Shown: positions 25,255 to 37,095 of the stretch, one piece after another
Layout of the letters: every line of letters starts with the position of its first letter
Numbering within the stretch: the first letter of the stretch is position 1
Assembly: GCF_047495875.1 (NCBI RefSeq)
Contig: NC_092475.1
Coordinates: forward strand, 11,808,501 to 11,872,500
DNA length: 64,000 nucleotides
Direction of reading: 5' to 3'
Origin: Pithys albifrons albifrons
Taxonomy: Eukaryota > Chordata > Aves > Passeriformes > Thamnophilidae
Translations under genes and position numbers: made by a program
Notes under the pieces: model-generated
What the model was told of the DNA's origin: nothing
The model's database searches: none
What the model saw: only the letters and a program-made list of their open reading frames with translations

Positions 25255-25524
25255 TTACCCCTTTGTTCTTCTACATGCTACTTCATGAATTATCCCCTCA
25301 CATTAATTATCATTTAATTGTCATTAACTCTTTGCAGTAACAACCACTCCTTAGTTGCTCCCTTAGAACAGGCATTTCCTCTGCCCTACAAACTCTTAGT
25401 GTTAATGTTGCATAAATAGGTATTAACTGCTGCCAAGGAATGTTTTATCTCTGTTTAGTGATTCTTCTTGAAACAACAACACTGAGGCCAAAAAGTCCCA
25501 AGAGGGAAGCAAAGCAGAAACTTA

Positions 25525-25662
<138 letters not shown>

Positions 25663-26148
25663 TTAAAAGATGAAGGGAGAGGAAGGAGAAGATAAAAAGT
25701 AGAGTTTGTAGGGAAATTGTGCAATGATCCACTTTAAATATTCATTTGAAAGCCTGACAATTGTCCATCTAACCACATCTGCCTTTAATGAGGGCTAATG
25801 ACAGATAATTCAGAGCAGCAACAGGGTGTAAACTCCCAGTGTAATGCAAATGACTAATATTTGACTATATTCTACTGTAATGGGGAATTTACTCTCCTGA
25901 AGCACTCAGCATCCACCCAGAAACAAGAGAACAGCAGCTGTAACTTTAATCTCAAATATCTCAAGTGGAGGTGCAATCCTTTCCCATCAAAATAATGAAT
26001 GCAAAAGTTTGCAATAACCCATAATAATAATATTTGCAGAAACTTTTTCCCTCTAAAATCAGCACAACATCTGCATTTCCCACTGTACCTGAAGTTACAA
26101 TTCTACATGTAACAAGCATTAATCCAACACACAGAGCACCCTCCACAC

Positions 26149-26337
26149 AGAATCACAGAATGGTTTGGGTTGGAAGGACCTTAAAGATCATCTCATTCCA
26201 CCCCTGGGGCAGGGACACCTCCCACACTAGACCAGGTTGCTCAGAGTTCCATCCAACCTGGCCTTGGACATTTTCAGGGATGGGGCAGCCACAGCTTCTC
26301 TGGGCAACTCATTCCAGAGCCTCCCCACCCTCACACA
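26149..26337 (-). mobile_element. CR1 LINE 3' fragment
   Basis: It begins AGAATCACAGAATGGTTTGG and continues through GGACCTTAAAGATCATCTCA, the TTGCTCAGAGTTCC variant and GGGATGGGGCAGCCACAGC. Minus strand, heavily 5' truncated. Confidence 0.92.
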
Positions 26338-27157
26338 TCATCTCCAGCTGTGACTTCTTCTGCAGCCCAGGCAAGACAACATAATTTCTACGTGATTTTT
26401 TTTAGGTCTGTTTAAGGGTGAAGCCCACACATCTAAAAATAAAACATATTTAGGAAGATGACTTGCACAGCTTTTTGCTTTTACCCCCTTGTAGTGATCT
26501 GAGAATCTTTTCTCCTTGCACTAACAGCACTCTGCAGAATGTTGCACTCTCCCCTCTGCTGGGGCTGCTTCCATAGTGCTCAATAAACACCCTGGCTCTG
26601 CTGACTTCACCACTTGCTGCACAGAATTCTCCCAGATACAGCTGAAGCCACTGAGCTTGATTTAGAAAGCCCCACAAGATTTGAGTCATGGCTACTCTAA
26701 AGACTAAATAAGCCTATCTCCATTACATTCCTGATATACTTAACTACTCCTAAAAATATCACCATTGCAGTTAAGGAAGTTAAATGAATTCTTGTTACAG
26801 GAGAACACACTCGTTATCTTGGGCTTCACCTTTGGTGGGGGATCAGCCAAGTCTTCCTCTGGAGCTTAAACACAGCAGGGAAAGGGCATCAAAGGTGGAA
26901 AGAGAGGGCTGACATCAGAAGACTATAATGTTTTACTCTTCTAATAACTCTGTGTTGCTGGCCTTGAGGAAAACCTGAATCACTTCTGCTCATGAAGCTG
27001 CTTGGGGAGATGATATTCAATCAAGTCCATATGTTGGTGAGACAGTACAAAGCCTCACTGTGTTATTTTTTTGCCTATCTGCCATGCAATAAACTGCATA
27101 TGCTTTAAAAGATCTCTGTTTGGAAGGATGAATCCCAAGAGTCAACAAGATCAAATA

Positions 27158-27222
27158 ATGGGGGTTGGAATGAGATGATCTTTAAGGTCCCTTCCAACCC
27201 AAACCATGCTGTGGTTCTATGC
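27158..27222 (+). mobile_element. CR1 LINE 3'-terminal fragment (about 65 bp)
   Basis: GGGGTTGGAATGAGATGATC followed by TTTAAGGTCCCTTCCAACCC and a TGGTTCTATG tail is a plus-strand CR1 3' end. It is one of the shortest copies in the window. Confidence 0.88.
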
Positions 27223-29194
27223 TATAGAATGATACAGATATAGAATATGATACAGAATCAGAGAATGCAAATATAGGGCTTCTGATATGCTCTGAATAGG
27301 GCCCTAGCTGATGGATTTCCAGGGATGAGGACTTTATCTTCAACAAAGTGTTATGTTCTCCTCTCATAATATCTTAGCACACTGACACTAGAAATGCAGA
27401 ATTAAGAAAACTCACCACATGCAGTGATAAAAGTACAATTTCCCTTCTCCCACAGCTAAGCTCTTAATCTGTTTTGCCAGAGCAAAACACAATATTTGCC
27501 AAGCAAAAAATGCTGGCTTTGGAAACAAGTATAATTTTCAGCTTTTTGTCCCTGACAACTCTACTGCTCTTCTGCATTCACCAATTTGCCCACTGAGTTA
27601 AGAGTTCACTGGTGACTTCTGTGCTCACACGTCTGAAATGCACTGATGGGACTCCTGAGCATGAAAATAAAATAAGGTTTCAGTTGCATATTACCATTTT
27701 TATTTGACAACATCTCTTAAGAGTCCTGGAGCAAATCTGTCCAAGAGATAAGGTACACACCATCAGCCAGGCAGTCCTGACACATCACACAACAGAGTCA
27801 GTGATAAAGGTACAATTTCTCCCTGAAAAAGGCTAGAACTCTATTCCTTTGAAGTGCAAGTCAGAAGTACTCCAAATTATCCTTCACCTGAGTTGCAGTT
27901 ACTCCCATGACCCTAAATGACAGGTGTTGGAGAATGGTTTTCTATCACAAAGAGCAGTCAGACCCCCCTCATTTTTGTACCATCTGAATACCCTTGTGAA
28001 GTGTGAGCCACATTAAAAAAACATAAGAATGTGCTGTCAACTCCATCCTCTAATCCAGTAGACTGGTTTGATTTTGCCAGGCTGTTGCTTGTTCCTACAA
28101 GCAATGTGTGGTCAGTGTATTTTTATCTGGTATTTCTCATCCCACTGCAGGCTCCTGCAGTCCCAGAAGGAGAATAAGGGCTCATTATCCATCCTGACAC
28201 CTCCACACTGCGGTGACTGATTCACTCGAATCTTCGGTGCAACTCTTTCTATCTGTCTTGGCAAAGGCCAACAATTCCTTTAGGCTACCAGTCCAACCAT
28301 TTGTAAGTTGTCTCAGCTAATAGTGCCTAGGAATTGAAAATGTGACAGTGTCAGCAAATTGCTGGGTCTGGGATCCTTAAAGCCTGGCAATGAAGCATCA
28401 CTGCAGAAGTCCATTGTTTTCCTGCCATTGTGGTGTGTTTTCCTTGCAAATGCCTCAATCCCCTCTGGTTGCTCATGCTCCCACCTGCCCCACCACCAGC
28501 TGCAGGTAACAACATTTCTATCCTGGCAGGAGGAGGTCTGTGAACTGTTCCTGTCCTTGCAGGAGATGACTTTTGCTGCTCCTGACAGAAATCCTGCTTT
28601 AGAATTCACTGTTCTTTCTCTCCTTTGTAGAGGGGCAGGATCTGAAATCCTCTGAGCACAGCAGCCCATAAAAACTGCTCAGTTGGCCATTTCACACAAA
28701 TACCTTTAAATACACTTGGAAAGCTCTGCACTGCTGTGTGTGAGGGGCCACCCTTTCCTTTATGAAAAACAATGTTTATATATTGTTGACATTAAAAAGG
28801 AACGAAAATAAACTATAACCATATTTTCTAGTGGTTACTTCCACCACATCTCCTGGAATAAATTGGTGCTTGTAACAGAAGCTGGATACTGGAATAATAG
28901 GATACAGAACAGGTCACCACTGTCATTAGTGTGTGTGTTGCAGTGGCACCCAGAGCCCCTGCTGAGGGCAGGACCTCATTACACTGCACTAACATCAAGT
29001 AGGACCATCTTCTGCCCTAAGCTTGCTTTCTTAATAAGGAAGGCAAATGATAGAAGACAGTGCCAGAGGAGTCAAGGCTGTTCCCTGACTCCCCATCTCT
29101 GCTTATCTTCTACAGGCTACTACTTTCAGAGATACATATTTATGTCCTGCAGGAAATGCACCATCCCCGAAGCCTGGCCAGGGGCACAAATCAA

Positions 29195-29728
29195 GGCCAC
29201 ACCTTGAGTGTTGTGTTCAGTTCTGGGCCCCTCAGTTCAGAAAGGATATTGAGGTGCTGGAGCGAGTCCAGAGAAGAGCAATGAGGCAGGAGAAGGGACT
29301 GGAGCACAAGTGCTGTGGGGAGAGGCTGAGAGAGCTGGGGGTGTTCAGCCTGGAGAAGAGGAGGCTCAGAGGTGACCTCAGCACTGTCTGGAACTGGCTG
29401 AAGGGAAGTTCTGGCCAGGTGGGGGTTGGTCTCTTCTCCCAGGCACTCAGCAATAGGACAAGGGGGCACGATGGGCTCAAGCTCTGCCAGGGGAAATTGA
29501 AGTTGGAGATCAGAAAAAAATTCTTTGCAGAGAGAGTGCTCAGGCATTGGAATGGGCTGCCCAGAGAGGGGGTGGATTCCCCATCCCTGGAGGTTTTTAA
29601 CCTGAGCTTGGCTGTGGCACTGAGTGCCATAATCTGGTAAATGGACTGGAGGTGGACCAAGGGTTGGACTCGATGATCTCGGAGGTCTTTTCCAACCCAA
29701 TCGACTCTATGATTCTAGGATTCTATGA
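29195..29728 (+). mobile_element. CR1 LINE 3' end with RT C-terminal remnant
   Basis: The plus strand reads from GGCCACACCTTGAGTGTTGT through GAGAAGAGCAATGAGGCAGG and GAGCACAAGTGCTGTGGGG to the tail GACTCTATGATTCTAGGATT. The 5' half encodes the degraded end of the CR1 ORF2 protein ([20 protein letters not shown]), nearly the same as in the copy at 60379-61196. The element is 5' truncated, so the frame has no start and cannot encode a working enzyme. Confidence 0.95.
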
Positions 29729-30076
29729 AATCTGACTTTCACAGGCATCAGCATCCACCCCTTTGTCATTCAGAGCTATTGCAACATCTTAGTCCTTTCC
29801 TACCAACCCAATTTATTTTTGTTTCTTCAATCCCTTTCAAAACTCCCAGATCCAGCACCTTGCAGTGAGACAGGAGATGTTGCAAGAGGCTTGTTCATGG
29901 GATATGTTGTGCTGGTGATCCTGCAGAGAAGCAAAGGGAGCAGAGCAGGGGAAATGGTTTATTTCACAGAGTCATCCAGCTCATCAGCCCAGGAGAAGTC
30001 AGGTTTATGGATCATCAAGCACTGATGGTTTAATTAAGGTTTTGATTATGGTCTAATCTGGCCTTGCCGCTGTGGA

Positions 30077-30275
30077 TTCATAGAATCAAATAATAACTGA
30101 GATGGAAGGGACCCCTCAGGATGATCAAGTCCAACTCCTGGCCCTGCACAGACACCCCAGCAATCCCACCCTGTCCCTCAGAGCATTGTCCAAACCCTCC
30201 TGGAGCTCTGGCAGCCTTGGGGCTGTGCCCACTGCCCTGGGGAGCCTGGTCAGTGCCCACCACCCTCTGGGGTGA
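30077..30275 (-). mobile_element. CR1 LINE 3' fragment (second subgroup)
   Basis: It starts TCATAGAATCAAATAATAAC, with GATGGAAGGGACCCCTCAGG and the diagnostic block TCCTGGCCCTGCACAGACAC. It closely resembles the copy at 55068-55380 and differs from the other CR1 fragments here, so it represents a distinct CR1 subgroup. Minus strand. Confidence 0.9.
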
Positions 30276-33200
30276 ACCACCAGTGGCACCTGAGGGAGAG
30301 ACAACATGGGAATCCTTCTCCCAGCAACTTGTGCACGGGTATATTATTTGAAAAGAAGTCACCAGATACAAAGCCACCTTCTCTGTGGAGGTGGCACTCT
30401 GAAAAACACCCAGGAAAGAATGATTATTGAGTGTATGTAGATAAGTAGGACTAATAATTTGAGTTTCTTCCATAAAACTGCAATTTGAAATGTTCTTTTA
30501 GCAGTAATTACAAAATTGCATTTGGAAAAATGTAACTGTCAGGAAAAAGAATTCAAAAGAGTCATAAGCAAGAGGAAAAGTCAGGTATTTAGGTGAGATT
30601 TCCAGCTGGTGAGGCACAGAGAACAAAGTCCTAAGATGGAAGTGGTCCCACAGTGGCACTGTGTAGGAGAGAGAGGAGCAACCCAGGAGGAGAAAATAAT
30701 GGCTCCAAGGCCAGCAGGGCCAAGGAAAGGGCACTGCAAGTGTAAAGGAGGGAGGGACAAAATGAGAGAAGCAACACAAGCAGCGGGAGGTTCAGCCACC
30801 TCCAGATGACAGGAAAGACCCAGCAAGGGGAGGGGGCAAGGCTGACTAAGGTTTGTTTCAGATTTATCACACCTAAGGAAACAGCCTCTTCAGACAGAAA
30901 CCCACTCTGGGAACAAAAACCAATCAGAAAAATTACTTGAAAGCATTATTTAACACAGAAAAATTAATGAAGGATATTGGGTTCATAGCCATTAGGTGTT
31001 CAAATGAACTGCTCAATCAGAGTGATTTCTCTGCAGCACATAATGAGTGGCCAGGCTGCACACTGCATGTAAAATCTCTTAACAGACCTAGGGGCTTGTA
31101 TTCAAAGGACAGCTATTCTCAAATCAGTTGTAAACATGATTTCCTTTAGTTATTTTTTATGGTGCTTTCTATGTGAGTGGCCTACAAATGCTTAAAGCAT
31201 CTCTGCATGTAGGAATGTTTCCCCTTGAGTTCTCAGACTGTGGTACCTACACCTGTGCAAACACAAGGGCACACAGGTACCCCCGAGGATGGCACTGCTG
31301 AGGGGAGGGAGGGAAGGCACCCTTTGCCATCCTGATCTGGAACACCCAGCCCTGCCCTGTGGAAGCCAAACCAGTATGAAACTCCCAGCAGGGTACTGGG
31401 ACTAAAAACTCTGCACAAAGGCAGTGCTTCTGTGTATCACAAGCCAACAGAGTGAAGCAGCTCATCAGATCTGAAAGCCTCATTCCACTTTGGCTATTTC
31501 TTTGCTGTAATTCATTAAAAACCTGAACACCACAAAGACATCACTACATGGGATGTCACTACACCAATTTTCCTCCTCCAGTTCCTGAAGACTGCAAACA
31601 GAAAGGCTAAAGACTACAATGAGACATACCCGTTTCTTTAACAAAGCTCAAAAAGAGTGGAAAGAATGATGAGAGGCAAAAGCTTTCAACCATATTCTAA
31701 GCAGAGAGAGCAGCAAAACAAAGCAATCCTGGAGAGAAAGACAGCCCAGAATTTGTATGAGGGATTTTCAGGCTTACAGGTTGAATCTGTAAGAGGATGG
31801 AGGTAAACACAGTGAGGAATCAAGATCAGCATTACTACACTGAAGGAGAATTAAAAAATAGCAGTAAGAGAATAATTGATTCTGGAGATTCTGGGCAAAT
31901 CCACAACAAAGGCTTTTCTTTTCTCCTCATGTTTTTCTTCCCCTCTCTTCAGAACAGAAGCACTTAATTTGTGCTACAGGCAGATATATGGATGTCAAGA
32001 ATGAGAAAGGTTATTAGATTTACTTGAAAGAAGAGCTCAGCTAAAGAGCAGCTGCTGGTGATGCTGAAAAGTGATAGGATGGTTCAGGGGACAAGAGCAG
32101 GTTTCCATTTTAACCCTCCACTTTTGCAGTTATTTAGAAACTAGCTCAAAATCATAAAAATGGAAAGCAAGTGGAATCCCCGTTATCACAAATTCAAGTT
32201 TACAGATGTGACTTAATTTTTGTGTGGTCTTAAACACAGGGAGATCAATCCTTTGAGGTAAAAACTTCTCAACAAATGACAATGTTGTGGGTATGCAACA
32301 GACTTTGCACACTCTATTAACAAAAACTAATTAACCTTTGCATCAATCAGCCCCCTCTAAGCAGTTATCCTGGTGTCGTCATTACTGTCATTCAAAATCC
32401 ACGACCACACCAGCTGCAGAAGCTGCAAACCAGGGAGCAAAGGCCAGGGCTGGGGAGGAAATGAACCCTGAAATAAAATCACCTTTGGAGCCCCACTGGT
32501 CCAAGGTGTTCCAAGTACCACCGTGGCCCACAAACACCTACAAAAATTGTTCCTGGTGAGGCTTCACCCCCGAGCTGAGTGAGCAGAATGGAAAGGAGGG
32601 CTCAGCCTCTCCCAGCAAGGAGGGACTCAGCTGGCCAGGGAGTCCCACTGCGTGAGCTGCATGGAACACCAGGAACCTCCTGCACTCTGCCAAGTGCAAG
32701 CAGCACTTTCAGGCATGCCTGGAATGAAGATTTTTCTTTTCCTCTACAATAATACCACAGAGCAGTCTCTTTCACACCTGCCTTCTCTCATGATGTAATC
32801 ACAGATCCTGATGTTACCATGTAGTTTTTAAAAGTACCATGCCTGGAAGATCAGAAGCTCGTGCATTAATATTAAGTATGTTTCTGAACATTGGTTTGTT
32901 GGAAAATCTAATGTATTTGTAACAGCCTTGGCTTTGTGGTGCCTCTGGAAGTGCTGTAAAAGGACAATGACAATGATAATTTGTTTATGAAAACCATTTA
33001 AAGTGACCCACAGTACCTGACCAGTGGCTGACACACCTTAGAGAGGATTTGCAGATATCAGGAAATGGAGATAAAATATTGCCCACCCCAATGAGTTGGT
33101 CCAAGCCTATGAAGGCCAGAAACATGCAGTACTGATGACTAAAATGTACCAGCCCTCCTTCTGCTTCCCCCCTCTGCCCCATCTCTCAGCCCCTGGGCAG

Positions 33201-35401
33201 AAGAGGCTTCAGGGCACATTCACACAGCAATTCCTGCAGACCTCCAAGGGGAAGAGAGGAAAAAAAGCCCCTGCATTTCATAAGTGAATAATCATCTACT
33301 GCTCTCTGCATTCAAACTAAATAAACAAACCCACAATCCTTTCTGATTTACTGTCACTTGTGGCTATAATGTCCAGTTATCTGGTTTTTTCTTTCATTTT
33401 CCCTCCTCTGCCTGGCTACCAGTTTATGTGCAAGCAAAAACAAATGTGGAGCCAATGAGCCTCAGCCATGTGGCCAACAACATCCTCTCTGTCCACCAGG
33501 TGGGTGTGGAAAGGGAACAGGAGCCTCCATACTGCTCCAGGTAAACCCCTGCCTGCTTAGATTCCTGGAGGACTTGGCTCACACAGCAAGAATACACTTT
33601 ATTTTGCATTTTCTAAAGACCTTTCTTTTCTGAAGACATTCAGTGTGTCCTGGCAGTGGATGCTCTGAATTACAGAGGTGATATTTTCACAGTTTCCTGT
33701 TGCTAAACTATCCCAAATTTTACATTACACACTGTGCCTCTTCTCCCCTCCTCTCCAGCTGCAGAACTGAACTGGGGAACCCAAGATTAAGGATGGCAGA
33801 GCAGCAGAGCTCTGGAGTAGACAATGTCCTCTAGAAACTGGGCTGGAGTTGCCAAACTCAGGTCACTGTGCCCTCATCCAGTTCTGGATCAGGTTCTGCA
33901 CTGACCCAAAGCTGGTCCATTATCTCTCTGGGAATAGGAATCCCCTGAAGTTGACATTTTAAACCCCTCCAAGTAAGTCTTGATACCAAATTTGGTGAAA
34001 ACAAAGGTGCTCACTGAGTTAAATGGGCATCCACATGCCAGGAAGTTTGATTTGCCTCCCCCTAGGGTGTATTTTCCAGTAAGAGCAACACAAATGTGTC
34101 TGTTATTAACAGGTGTGTGTGGTGATACACAAAACTTGTGCTAAAAAATAACTTGGAAGGCAGAGATTCGTTCAGGGGGAAAAAACAACTAAGCATTTCC
34201 ATGCATTCAACTTAAAAATGTGTGATAAACCCCTCTGAAATAAATAGCACAGAACAGAATAAACCTGTCAAAGGAATAACATTCCACTGTGTTAGGAGAC
34301 AAAATGCAATAACAAACAGATTTGAAGTGGGATTAGATCTGTTTAAAAAATACATTATCCGTCCACAAACCCAGAATGGATCTGAGAAAACAAAAGAAGC
34401 CTCTTCAATGAATTTGAGGGAGCAGGAGGTATTAAATGAACACTTTTCATATGCAGCAAAACCATGTATGAACCGTAGGAACTTTTTTCCTCCTCATTTT
34501 CCATTGATTTTTTGCAGTCTCTCTCCTGCCCCAAGACTTTCCTGGATACATTTCAGACCCAGGTTCTTTACTGAGGTCTCAAGATTCCCCCAGCAAGTTT
34601 CCTTCTTCCAGAGCTGATGCAGGACCCAAAAGCAGGACCGTTCTTTTCCCATCTTAAAAGCATTTGAACTTCACAGTAATTCAGGTTTTTGCCCCCGTGT
34701 CATCAGCCCTGTCCTGCTGTGTTGTTGCAAAATTGTTGGGTGAGGAAGTCACAACTGGGTAGGAATAGTCATGCAGCAGTGGGAGAAGAACAGGAACATT
34801 CCTATACAAATGTAATCCTTCTCAAAACTGAAAACCAGCCCCCCTTTCCCCTCCCTTTCCCATTAATCACATGTAATGCTGTCACATCCCAGTCATTCTG
34901 TGCACATCAGGCCAAAGGAGAAAACACTGTTTTCACAACCTGATGGGAATCTCTCTCTGTATTTGTATTTGCTCTCTATAGTAAAATTTAATGGCACTCG
35001 TCCCATTGTTACATATGATGGGCAAAATGATGACACACAGACCTCCAGGCTCAATCTGATGGAAACTCCAAAACCCTTGAGAAGTTCTGAAGGTCCCCAC
35101 TTGAGATCTGTGAGCGACTTCACGTGGTGCTGCTGAGGCTCAGAGTTCTGCAGTGCCTCTGACTCCAGCAGAAGCTTCTACACAGAGGGCTTGCAGAGCC
35201 AGCTTTTCATTTTCCTGCCATCATTTCTCCAACAGCAGGACTCAGCTGCCTCAGAATAGTGCAATGATCAGCCCAGCAAATTTAATTAATAGCCTACTTT
35301 AATTGGAGATGCAAGCTCAGCTCTGTGCACACCCAGGTTGATATTCAGCCTCTGCAAAGGGGAATCTCTGGGGCTGTTCCACCACCCTCACGTGCTCCTG
35401 G

Positions 35402-35456
35402 GAAGATTTAAGTGGTGTTGAGTCTCCTGTGAAGATTTAAGTGGTGTTGAGTCCCC
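35402..35456. repeat. 29-bp tandem duplication
   Basis: GAAGATTTAAGTGGTGTTGA appears at 35402 and again at 35431, each followed by GTC and a pyrimidine run. It is a two-copy tandem duplication in intron sequence. Confidence 0.88.
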
Positions 35457-36742
35457 CAGCTGACCCTCAGCATGGGCCAACATCCACCTTGGTGCTGAGG
35501 GAGTGCCACGTAAGGACTGCCCCCCTTTGTACTACATTGGAGTAATTATAAAATATTTTCCCATGCAAAACAAATATGAAAGAAGAAGTCATGAAGCTGC
35601 TCAGCCCTCTGGAAGGCTGAGCAGTTCTCCTTTTCCTGAGCTGATAATCACCTGTGCTCAAGAGGCTGGGCAGGTTTCTCGTGGTCACCTCTTGTCTACC
35701 TATTACTGCTAAGCACAAGCAAAATGGTTCCCAGGCAGCATGCACGAGAAAAAAAAGGGAAAAAATAAAAATGCACTTCACAATGATTGTTACAGTTCCA
35801 TTCTTTCATTTGCAAGAACTCACATTTTAAAGAGAGAAAGAAGAAATGAGTACCAGGAGATAAGGAACCATTAATGAGCCCTCTGCCTTGGTTTCAATTA
35901 CACTGTGAAATTAATTTAATGCACTTTAAGAATACAAGAGGTAATCGCTGCCTCTTGGTAAGAGGTGGCAATTTTCTCTAATAAAGTGTCAATATCAATA
36001 TGTTGCTTTAAGACAGGGAGAACAAGTCAGTTAATTCAGAAAGAATGGGACATATTAAAACAAATGCTATCAAGGAAACCAAATGGCAAAACCAATAAAT
36101 AAACTGACTGAAAATGGCAGAGAGCTGGTAAATTGGGGTTTAATTCGAAACTTATTTTTAAAGAGTGTTTTATGCTAATGAGATGCATCCAAGTGACCAA
36201 GGCTGTGAAAGATGACATTACTTCCAGTAATTTAAAAAAAAGAGGAGAAGCCCATGTGAGGAGGGAAGTGGCAAGAAATCTGAGACCAATGAATTTGAAA
36301 ATAAATACGAATGTAGATACAAAAGGTTAATGACGCTTGTGGATTCCAAACATGCTGGCAAAGGTGTGGAATGGCTGCACAGACTGGACAAAGGCAAGGA
36401 GCTTTCTGATGGGTTGTCAAATGTCCCCACAGCAAAGGCAGACAGCGAGCCCCTGCCCCCAGCCCTTCCCACGGGTATCAACCCTCACATGGAGGCACTG
36501 GGTGGGAGGAAATGAGCCCAAAGATGACCCAGTTGAGGATCTACCAGTGCTGCTTTGAAACCACCACCTGGTGGTCTGAAATGCTGACACTGCCCCCACC
36601 TCCTGACATTTCATAATCCAAAACACAAAGATTTGAGAGCTTTTTCCTGCCACCACAAGAAGTAGAAGCAGCACACATGCAGAGAGTGCACTACCAGAGA
36701 GCTGGGGAGCAGCTCCTGCACGGAGCTGGCCTGAACTGGAAA

Positions 36743-36884
36743 GAGTCACAGACTATTCTGTCTTGGAAGGGACCCACAAGGATCATCGAGTCCAACTCTC
36801 AAGTCAATGGCCCACACAGGGGATTGAACCCATGACCTTGGCATTATTACAACCAAGTTTTAACCAACTGAGCTGATCTCAGGG
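36743..36884 (-). mobile_element. TguSINE1-type SINE (tRNA-Ile head, CR1 tail)
   Basis: Read on the minus strand, the head resembles tRNA-Ile: an A-box-like AGCTCAGTTGGTT, then AATAATGCCAAGGTC, then a B-box GGTTCAATCCC and GGGCC. The body is followed by GGACTCGATGATCCTTGTGG and TCCCTTCCAA, the CR1 3' end that the CR1 reverse transcriptase uses. This head-tail combination fits TguSINE1, known to me from passerine birds. It is a SINE, not a tRNA gene: the anticodon arm is degraded and the CR1 tail is attached. Confidence 0.9.
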
Positions 36885-37037
36885 TCCTGGTCCATCTGAA
36901 CAGCCTGTTCCTCGCTGAAAGAGGAAAGAAACCTGGGGAACCTCCCAAGCTTTCTGTAATGGACTAAAGCTCTTTAGAAACAGCTCTCTGCTTTCATTTC
37001 CTTGGTGCTGAGGCAATGGGACATGCAAAGCAAAGTG

Positions 37038-37095
37038 CTGCCGGAGGAGCCGCAGCGGAACAGCCTCGCGCGTCTCTCGAGTAATTAACGCGCCT
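37038..37095. promoter_or_regulatory. CpG-dense patch with TAATTA motif (candidate regulatory)
   Basis: Nine CpG dinucleotides fall within about 58 bp (for example CCTCGCGCGTCTCTCGAG) in an intron that is otherwise CpG-poor. A homeodomain-type TAATTA core follows at once, before a further ACGCGCC. No exon-like frame is evident. Retained CpGs can reflect an unmethylated or constrained element, but this is only an inference. Confidence 0.3.

Noticed and set aside
36800..36884. tRNA-Ile gene
   Set aside because: The tRNA-like part is imperfect and fused to a CR1 tail, and a second similar copy exists at 63222-63366. This is a SINE, not a tRNA gene.
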